The notes below the pieces were generated by a model. It did no database searches, was not told where the DNA came from, and saw nothing but the letters and a program-made list of their open reading frames with translations. DNA of 5,820 nt from Lachnospiraceae bacterium (lineage in GTDB: Bacteria > Bacillota_A > Clostridia > Lachnospirales > Lachnospiraceae): NCBI GenBank assembly GCA_017652545.1, contig JAGCAV010000260.1:1-5820 (forward strand), read 5' to 3'. Positions 5,109 to 5,820 of the stretch are shown in pieces. Within the stretch, counting starts at the first letter, position 1. Each line of letters opens with the position of its first letter. Position numbers and translations under genes: made by a program.

Positions 5109-5820
5109 AGCGGAAATCCTTCTCCTGAAGGATCACTCTCCCTTCACCGTCAAACCGTTTCTTGCCGGAAAACAGCTTGCGGGTGAACTTGTTGGCCCGT
5201 GCGATCGCCTCATCCGTGATATCCAGCACATTCGTGATCGATACCCCGTTGTCGCTTCCCTCGATCAGGCTGTCCAGCCTGTCACGGAGGAGAGCGGCAG
5301 CCTCGTCACTGATGGCATAGTCCCTGTCATCGGCATACAGCGTTGCAAATCCGATCAGGTCCTGCGCCGTGAAGGGCGGGATGTAAATCTGCGATGTAAA
5401 TTTCATCGTCAGCCGCGGATGTCGCATCAGCAAGTCGTGAATATACCGCTGTTCATCCTCCAGAATCAGGATCAGGCCATCCGTGCGGAACTCAAGGGCT
5501 GTACTCAGCTGATCAGCCACCATGTCGTCCAGATCCCCTGCCTCTTCCACGATCAGCACACCGCCCGCGATCCTTGCGATCGTTGCCGCGATGTCCTTCC
5601 TGTTCAGGTCAGCCGCGTAGATCTTGGCCATCTTCACATAGCCGCTGCCCCGTTCCTGCGCAATGGCTTTGGCGATGGATGTTCCGATCGTTGTCTTGCC
5701 GCAGCCGTGTCCGCCGAAGATCAGCACATTGCCTGTCCGGGATGTCTTGTCATTCCCCTTTGCAAGGATCTGCTCGATGGCTCCGGCAATCTGCCTGTCC
5801 ATGTCCCTGATCGTCAGGAA
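5107..5820 (-). CDS. C-terminal AAA+ ATPase domain of a large protein (5' part outside window)
   Basis: The frame is open to the window edge, so the Met at 5802 is probably internal; 237 residues are visible. The segment is an AAA+ domain resembling CbxX/CfqX-like ATPases. Counting from the edge, Walker A is GGHGCGKT (36-43), Walker B GGVLIVEEAGD (86-96) with two acidic residues, a sensor-1-like strand LILILEDEQ (116-124), and a possible arginine finger in MRHPRL (132-137). A helical lid follows (about 150-215), then a tail ending in VILQEKDFR. From memory, long uncharacterised Lachnospiraceae proteins end in a similar domain closing on a LREKDF-like motif; their function is unknown. It should be cytoplasmic (no membrane segment is seen) and use ATP to remodel a partner I cannot name. 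A strong terminator follows, so it is not part of the transporter operon. Confidence 0.85.
   Translation of the reverse strand, partial: FLTIRDMDRQIAGAIEQILAKGNDKTSRTGNVLIFGGHGCGKTTIGTSIAKAIAQERGSGYVKMAKIYAADLNRKDIAATIARIAGGVLIVEEAGDLDDMVADQLSTALEFRTDGLILILEDEQRYIHDLLMRHPRLTMKFTSQIYIPPFTAQDLIGFATLYADDRDYAISDEAAALLRDRLDSLIEGSDNGVSITNVLDITDEAIARANKFTRKLFSGKKRFDGEGRVILQEKDFR

Noticed and set aside
5800..5802. Met at 5802 as the start of the AAA gene
   Set aside because: The frame continues upstream to the edge with residues FLTIRD that fit the family, and no ribosome binding site precedes the ATG.
1..5820. CRISPR array, tRNA, insertion sequence, attachment site or phage genes
   Set aside because: No regularly spaced repeats, no cloverleaf, no transposase or integrase, and no long terminal repeats were found on either strand.

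Overview
The window is about 55% GC by eye, and every convincing gene lies on the minus strand, so transcription runs from high to low coordinates. The likely host is an anaerobic, moderately GC-rich Clostridia, probably Lachnospiraceae. Three things point there: strong AGGAGG-type ribosome binding sites, a large uncharacterised AAA protein whose C-terminus I recall from Lachnospiraceae, and a clostridial subfamily of the BMP-type ABC transporter. This is inference; there is no rRNA or other phylogenetic marker.

Layout in transcription order: (1) 5820-5107, the C-terminal AAA+ domain of a larger protein whose N-terminus lies outside the window. (2) 5106-4913, a busy 194-base intergenic region. 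It holds a triplicated TCATAA motif, an intrinsic terminator for the AAA gene, a promoter whose -35 box lies inside that terminator, and an approximately 100-nt leader with two hairpins and a possible 34-codon leader ORF that ends on the next start codon. (3) 4912-3722, a BMP/PnrA-family substrate-binding protein with a signal peptide but no lipobox. (4) 3721-3603, an intercistronic region with one bulged hairpin and one terminator-like hairpin. (5) 3602-2064, a double-domain ABC ATPase starting at TTG. (6) 2074-965 and (7) 972-1, two membrane permeases. Genes 5, 6 and 7 overlap by 11 and 8 bases and are translationally linked. The last permease runs off the window edge with probably only a few residues missing.

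Genes 3 to 7 form a complete BMP-type importer in the order binding protein, ATPase, permease, permease. That is the order of the Bacillus subtilis nupNOPQ (yufNOPQ) nucleoside importer. The binding protein should capture a small solute outside the membrane, the two permeases form a heterodimeric channel, and the ATPase supplies both nucleotide-binding domains in one chain. A purine nucleoside is the most probable substrate by family analogy, but the sequence does not prove it. The hairpin between binding protein and ATPase fits the common pattern of making more binding protein than membrane components.

I did not find an obviously new system. The parts most worth a second look are the compact leader and promoter region (4909-5108), the non-lipidated and cysteine-rich binding protein, the strongly altered second nucleotide site of the ATPase, and the intact Walker A of the AAA protein.
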